In this document: piece by piece, positions 57,872 through 64,000 of the stretch | Layout: every line of letters starts with the position of its first letter | Position numbering within the stretch: position 1 is the stretch's first letter | Assembly (NCBI RefSeq): GCF_954871325.1 | Contig: NC_088775.1 | Span: forward strand, 38,665,561 to 38,729,560 | Length of the DNA: 64,000 nucleotides | DNA from: Gordionus sp. m RMFG-2023 | Taxonomy: Eukaryota; Nematomorpha; Gordioida; Chordodea; Parachordodidae | Reading direction: 5' to 3' | Program-made: the position numbers and the translations under genes | The notes under the pieces: model-generated | Database searches by the model: none | The model's input: the letters and a program-made list of their open reading frames with translations, nothing else | What the model was told of the DNA's origin: nothing

Positions 57872-58619
57872 TAACAACCCTTACTTACCACCCTTTATAT
57901 ATACTTTGCAATATACAAACTTTTATCGAAGAGAGATCTTTTTATTTCTAACAAAAATGTACAATCTATTTATTAAGAAAATCATTTCAAAATTTATATA
58001 TATATCAATGTAATCATAATTTCGAATTTTTATAATTTTTAAGAATTTAAGAATAATCATCAAAAATTTTAATAATCATGGCGTTCTTTACAATTTTGTT
58101 TAAAAAAAAAATATAAAAACATCACGTGTTATTCAAATTTAATTGCTATCCAATCAACCTTATTTAAATCGGTTGATTAGCCTTACATAATATGAATATA
58201 TATAAAAATACGACATGCCACCCCTTTATGGGCCAATGGCATGCCTATCAAAAAAAAAATTTTATTCATCGTTGCTAAATGCTATAATTTATCACAAACA
58301 AATACTATATTATACTAATTTAAACTGACAATTAGGTGTATAAAATCCTTACGCAGACATGGGATTTTCCCAGCGTCCCTCCTCATTATTCCCGTTCCCA
58401 AAGAAAAGGTTCGTGGTAGGATTGTGAGCGTTATTCGTTATGGTAGCCATCGCTCGCTGCAATACATCTCTCATCTCCGGCGCTCCATTCCTTCGAGTTT
58501 CGCTTGTATCGCTAATCGGCAATGACAACATAGACTCCCGAATATTGTTGGTACCCTGCAACTAGTTTGCAGAGGACGTCGGTTGATTTATCCTACCGTC
58601 GCGAGCTTCCCTTTTGTCC
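57872..58619 (+). mobile_element. Possible LTR of an LTR retrotransposon (fossil)
   Basis: It starts TGTAACAACCC, a common Ty3/gypsy LTR start, and ends ...TTTTGTCCA. One base later comes TGGCGCCCA (58621-58629), which has the form of a tRNA primer-binding site. Read this way it is a ~0.75-kb 5' LTR in plus orientation, opposite to the gypsy coding region to its right. Alternatively the whole 57872-59670 interval is the distal end of the minus-strand element. With one copy visible neither can be confirmed. Confidence 0.4.
58349..58561 (-). other. Protein-like open frame of unknown affiliation
   Basis: The minus strand reads 'GTNNIRESMLSLPISD', 'NGAPEMRDVLQRAMATI' and 'GNGNNEEGRWENPMSA'. It is polar, GC-richer than its surroundings and unlike chance frames. 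It overlaps the LTR candidate in antisense. It could be a small gag-like piece of the neighbouring retroelement or a host exon ('tgcag' acceptor-like at its start, 'GC|GTAAGG' donor-like at its end). No domain recognised. Confidence 0.3.
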
Positions 58620-58629
58620 ATTGGCGCCC

Positions 58630-59664
58630 ATCATTGAGTCGTTGACCAGGGCTCCCAGGGGTACACGGGCTCTCTTTGGGATAAACGATAATTCGTATTT
58701 TCTTTTATAAAAAAAAATTATTAAAAAAAATTCGTATTTTCTCTATTACAATTTATATAAAAAAATTACAAGTTAAGAAAAATGCGTATTTTCTCTTTTA
58801 AAATTTATTTAAAAAAATTACGTTAAAAAAAATGATTTGTTGTTTTTACAATTTAATAAATTATTTTTTTTAAAAAAAACAAGAACCGCAACCTTAAACA
58901 GGAGACTCCATAAGAAATTTTTTTTTAATACATAAACATGTGCATGGTCGAAATTCAGCACCATGACATCTTTTACCAACTTTTTACCATTTTTAGTCTC
59001 CCCTTGCGGCTCTGCAAAGATAAAAACAAACAGACAAGAAACTTAAAAATATAATTTAAAGAGGGGGAAAAAGGAAAAAAAAAAATAAAACAACACAGTC
59101 CATGTATGGTACCATCCCACATTTCCAAAATATCTCTTTCATTCTTTTTTTCTTCGGCTTGGCCAAGATCAAAGCATACCACAAGGATATAATAAAAAGA
59201 GAAAAAATCACAAATTTTACCACAAATTTTATCGCCGAAACAACAATTTAAATTTTCTCCTAAATGACCCGGCCAAAGATAAGTCATTATACACCAACTC
59301 TTCAATATAAACTTTTATTTATTATGAACAACTGGGAAAAAAACTTAATATAAGCCATTATATATCACTAATATACTTTTTCCATAATAAAGGAAGAACG
59401 AATACAAATGTTTAACACAACTTTTATCGGCAAAACACAATTACCATTCTTGCCTTTTTTAAATAACATTTATTCATATAATCTTTTGTGTACATTGAAA
59501 TAGTTGTACCGTTATCCATATACGCAATCAAAGGTATTTGATTTCCCGAATCATACTTTGTATTTTAAAATTTATTGACTCCCGTCGTTAATTTACACAA
59601 ATAATCAAATAAGCGGGAACAACCCTCTATAAATTTTTCATCGACTTAAGGATCAGTCAAACGC
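58630..59664. other. AT-rich stretch, probably LTR or flank of the gypsy element
   Basis: No gene seen. It lies just beyond the putative polypurine tract of the minus-strand gypsy element, where its downstream LTR would be. The minus-strand frame at 58973-59305 is rich in Phe, Leu and Cys and looks like chance. AT-rich, with an 'aataaa' on the minus strand near 59325. Confidence 0.35.
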
Positions 59665-62600
59665 CCCAATCTTTCTCCCAAAATTACATATATATCACCT
59701 AATTAAACTTTCGCCCGAGTTACTCCTGGGTTTTATATGGTCATTGTGTCTCGTCACAGTGCCTCCCATTTCCAGCTGCACCAAATTTAACTTCGAGCCT
59801 CTATTCTCCCCGATGATTCCCTTGGCCCACTTCTTGCCACTTCCATCCCATAGGCGAGTCCATACCTTTTTCTCTACACCGAATTTAATCTCCGGGTCTT
59901 CTCGGACTACATTCCCCTTGTTCTTTACTTTCAAAAAATCCAATGGCACCCTAGTTCTCCTACCAAGAAACAATTCTGTAGGGGTCATCCCCTCTCGATT
60001 TCGAAAGTTAAGTTAATAAAACTGAGCTAAGTACGCTCCATACTTATAATTTATCGATTTCCTTATCCAATTCTTCACGACGGCTACCATCCTCACAGCC
60101 TGCCCATTCGAGCTGGGATGATACGGCGCACAAAACTGTTTAAACTCCTAGCTTACGACCCCCATCAGACACTATGGTGTCTGGCAAACCGAATCGGGCA
60201 TATAATTCCCGTAATTTCCTAATAACTATCCTAGTGGTATAACCATGAACCTCTGCATATTCCACCCATTTTGAATACGAATCTACCAATAAAAAATATG
60301 AATTTTTATCAAGATCAAAAAAATCGATGTGGAGACGCTTCCACGTTATCTTTGATCGGGACCAAATTTGACCTACCTCTTTACGGGGCATAGGTGCACA
60401 AGTATTACAAGGAACGCATTTCCTTGTAATTCTTTCGATATCATTGCCCATACCAGGCCACCAAACATACTCCCGAGCCCAAGATTTCATCTTGTCTCGA
60501 TCTTGATGTCCTGCATGTAATAAATTCATCATTTTCCCACGTAATTTACAAGGAATTACAACTCTATTTCCTCTCATTAAACAATCATCTAACACAGACA
60601 ATTCATTTTCAATTTTTTTAAAACTTTTACCATTATTTCCCCACGGTTTTTCCCCCGTTAAAAATAATTTTAGCTGACTCAGTTCTTTATCTTTCAAAGT
60701 ATTAAATTTAAAGATTTACCAATTGGTAGGACCCCCAGCATATGCGAAAGCGAGCAAACCAAGGCGTTCTCATTATCCCTGACCTTATTTTGATCCACTT
60801 CACAATTTCCTTCATCCGACCCTAATCGGGATAAAATATCAGGCAAACAATTCTCTTTCCCCCGACGATATCTAATCTCCAAGTTAAAGCTGCCCACCAA
60901 CAACAAAACCGGGGAGACATCATCAACTCCCTGTTATCCTTCCTAAACAAGTGAATCAAGGGCTTATGATAGGTAAAAATCACAAATTTTTTCCTAATCA
61001 GATATTCCCTACACTTGAATAAACCAAAAATGACCGCTAAAGCCTCCTGTTAGATGACAGAATAACCGGGTCTCCACCTCACGAAAAACATAATGGGTCT
61101 CTCTAAGCCCTCTATCAAATGTATAACGCACCACCAACCCCTTTATTCGAGGCATCCACCGCCATAATTATTTCCAAATTATTCTTGAAACGCACCAAAA
61201 TCAGTTCTTTTCCAATTTTTTCCTTTATGATTTCAAAAACTGTTTACTGTTCACCCGTCCCCTCAAAATGACTTCCCTTCTTTAATAAATCATATAACGG
61301 CGCAGCTACCTTCGCAAAATCCTCTACGAAACGATGATAGTAATTCACCATACCCAAAAAGGATTGCACCTCAGCCTTATTATTGAACTGCTTCATATTC
61401 AATATATTCTTCAAATTTTTATCCAATGGTTTCACCTCAATCCCAAATATTCGACCTCCGTTACTCCCAAAACGCTTTTCTCCTTACTGGCTCTCAAGCC
61501 CTTGTCACGAATTCTCCTAAAAACTTCCTCCAAACGTTGGTTATGCTGCTCAGGCGTCACCACGGTAATTAGCACATCGTCCATATAATAAAATACCCCT
61601 TCCAATCCTTGAAAAACTGACGCCATGGTACGTTGAAAAATAGGGGCAGACACACTCAACCTAAATGGTAATCTACAAAAAGCGAATACCTTAGGAGTCG
61701 TTATCATCAATAATTTACAAATTTCCTCCCTCAAAGGTTATTGTAGATACGCTGACGAAAAATCAACTTTTGAAAAATATTCCGCCCCCTTTAACTGAGC
61801 CAAAATTTCCTCAATCCGAGGCAACGGATATTTAACTTCCACTACCCATCGATTTAATGTTACCCTGAAATCCGCACAGAGCCTCAATTTACCATTTGAC
61901 TTTTTAACCGGAACCAACGGGGTGGCCCACTCACTATATTCCACCGGAATAATAATGCCAGCTTCCACCCATCGATCTAATTCCTCGTCGATCTCCTTCC
62001 TCTATTCAAAAAAAACGCGCCGACAAACCAAAAAAATTGGCGAAAAACCCTCTCTAAGTTGAACATCAACTTGATAATCGTTTAAACATCCCAATTTTTC
62101 TTTAAAAATGATACCATATTGCCTAACTAAAATAGGAATAGCATGGTTAACCTTATTCCATTCATTTATTCCCCCGGCTATAATTTGGTCCTCATTGATC
62201 TCAGCATTAATCCTCGACTTGCCGGATCTACTCATTACTTCCTCCGAAATTCCGCCAATTTTATTATCGAGGTTATCCGAAATTTCCTTCCGTTCAACAT
62301 CAATTATTACATTGCATTTATAGTAAAAACACTCCAATAATTATTAAGAGGACCCAGTTTAGTAATCAAACCCCAACCCATAATGGTTTCCACATTTTCC
62401 TTCACCACCCATAAATCTAGGAAAAATGTTACATCGTTAAGATTCACCCATAATTTGGCCTTTCCCAAAAACCTTCCGATCCATCAAATTGCCTTACACA
62501 CATGTCCTCACTTTCAATAATACCCTTCGGCCAAATATTATAAAAATTTTATTTGGAATAGAGATGTTCGCTCCTGTGTCGAACAGCATCTATATGTTCT

Positions 62601-63800
62601 TATTCTTCAAATTAACTCTCGGACACATACATTGTTCATTTAATCTCTCCGTCATTAAAATATCATAGGTTTAATCGGAGAGCCAGTGCTCATTCTATCT
62701 GAAATAATAATTTCATTAGAATCCACATTATCCCCTAAATTCAACTCGAAATTTAGAGGCCTTTTACTGACAACTATATTTCTTTTACCAAGATCCCTGG
62801 GACATTTTTCCCAACTAAAATTCCCGACATCCCTTCTAAGGGAATAACGGACAATATTCCTCGGATATTGCTCCCACTTGAACTTATTAACCTCCCTTCC
62901 ATGGGGATTAAGAGGATAACTACCCCTTTTCATTTTATCCCTACCATTATCACAATTTACATTATCATATGTTTGCTTATAAAAATTTTTACGATTTCTC
63001 GGAGCCCCGACCCCTATATGATTAACTCTGCAATCATATAATCATTGCAAATTTTGAGACATTTCAATACAGTTCATGGCCACATGTCCCGGCCTTTGAC
63101 ATTAAAACACAATCGAGACCCGTCCACACTGACCATTTTTACATTCGCATTTCCTACTTCAGACCTTTTTAACGGAAATCCCTCTTTAAACCTCTGCTCT
63201 GGGACCACGCAGGTATCTCTCTTGTGTCCCCTCCTACCACAATGGTTGCAAATGATAATTTCCCCAAATTTTTTATTCCCTGACAAGCCATTATTTTCCT
63301 TGTAACCAATAACTTTATTATTATCATTTTGGCCACATGTATGGCACTTCACTGGATTTTTGCTCACCCTCATCAACGCATTGATGATTTCCTTCATCTC
63401 CCTTACCTCCTGGAGGATCCTACCTGACCTCTCCAAATCATTCCCAGCCTTGATTTTGTCTAAAACATCTTTTAGATTACTTTCCAAGTCTGCTATTTTC
63501 TTTACATAAACGCCAGACACCAAAGTGTCCTTCTTCAAATTACAATACATTTCTGCCAGTACCGTGGTACCCTTTTTCATCAAAAATTTTAATATAATTA
63601 TCAATACATACATTATTACCAATATGCCAATAGTAATCAACTGCTTACCTAAATCCAATTCATTAAAGTTTTTACACAAAACTTTATAACCCAAATCCTT
63701 ATATAAGAAAATTTTATTAACACAATTATGCTGCCTACCATGCCTAAAAAAATAAACCATTTGCTCATAAATTTTTAATTAATATCGCGGCCCAATTAAT
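59665..63800 (-). mobile_element. Ty3/gypsy LTR retrotransposon, broken (fossil)
   Basis: It is read on the minus strand and probably continues past the right window edge. The parts in order are: a gag-like region with a CCHC zinc knuckle (63074-63760); a protease/linker region (62340-63070); reverse transcriptase with its YMDD-type motif (about 61430-62340); an RNase H/connection region (about 60700-61430); integrase with an HHCC zinc-binding region and core (60140-60697); and an integrase C-terminal part (59695-59988). A purine-rich tract near 59665-59685 could be the polypurine tract, with the LTR to its left. It is broken by roughly eight interruptions across the coding region. Age cannot be set because no LTR pair is visible, but the protein motifs are still easy to read, so it is not among the oldest elements here. 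Confidence 0.9.
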
Positions 63801-64000
63801 CAAAATTAATTAAATGCTTATATGCAAATAAGAATATACAGGTATTATTACCAAAAAAAATTCACGATAAAATACGTATCTAAGATTAGTAACTAGTGCG
63901 TTGTCAAAAATTTTACAAGATAAAATATGTATCAAAAATTTTTTTGTTTTACCTTTTAAAACCGAATAACTCCAAACCTTCAGATCTGCGTCACGAGCAC
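63801..64000 (-). other. 5' side of the gypsy element, cut by the window edge
   Basis: AT-rich sequence upstream (minus-strand sense) of the gag-like region. No LTR end or primer-binding site is visible before the window stops, so the 5' LTR lies outside. Confidence 0.4.

Noticed and set aside
58973-59305. 110-residue minus-strand frame as a gene
   Set aside because: Low-complexity Phe/Leu/Cys-rich sequence in an LTR-like AT-rich stretch; no domain and no relatives recognised.

Overview
This is an AT-rich window (roughly three quarters A+T by eye) from a eukaryotic genome, almost certainly an invertebrate animal. The reasons are a LIM-homeobox-type LIM exon with splice sites, an SLC35G-like transporter gene, and an animal-style transposon load (RTE-type LINE, hAT, Mutator-like, Ty3/gypsy). 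There is no bacterial gene organisation. I cannot name the species. Gene density is very low: one clearly intact protein-coding gene (SLC35G-like, 49206-50357, +, a single exon), one convincing exon of a large gene (LIM domain, 8906-9104, -), and a few weaker exon candidates. The rest is AT-rich intergenic or intronic DNA packed with old transposable elements, many nested in one another.

1-28 kb: AT-rich DNA with the LIM exon, several relics of hAT transposases (10.5, 16.2, 21.7 and 27.3 kb), four copies window-wide of a TA-flanked miniature element (1.6, 12.6, 22.2 and 56.1 kb), a 65-bp near-perfect inverted repeat (3.34/3.69 kb), an element family with ACGCGTTAC end repeats (11.8-14.0 kb, second copy 42.5-44.2 kb), and a family rich in GGCCCG ends.

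28-34 kb: a 2.4-kb element with about 400-bp inverted ends and remains of an uncharacterised transposase-like protein, followed by a nearly full-length minus-strand RTE-type LINE (endonuclease, reverse transcriptase, C-terminal domain). The LINE carries an in-frame 18-bp repeat expansion and a tRNA-like B box near its 5' end.

35-48 kb: a 5.5-kb composite in which a hAT element with a seven-exon transposase gene sits inside a long-inverted-repeat (foldback-like) element. After the second ACGCGTTAC-family copy comes a Mutator-like element whose inverted ends are arrays of short 'ACAGAGAATGAT' repeats, itself invaded by a GGCCCG-family element.

48-64 kb: the SLC35G-like gene; a hAT miniature element with an 8-bp target duplication; a second array-ended element; a decayed LINE reverse transcriptase of a different clade from the RTE; a fourth TA-element; and a broken minus-strand Ty3/gypsy element running towards the right edge of the window. 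The two host genes show no sign of working together. The main story is the layering of transposons, and the short introns (44-60 bp) in the hAT transposase hint at what the host spliceosome accepts.
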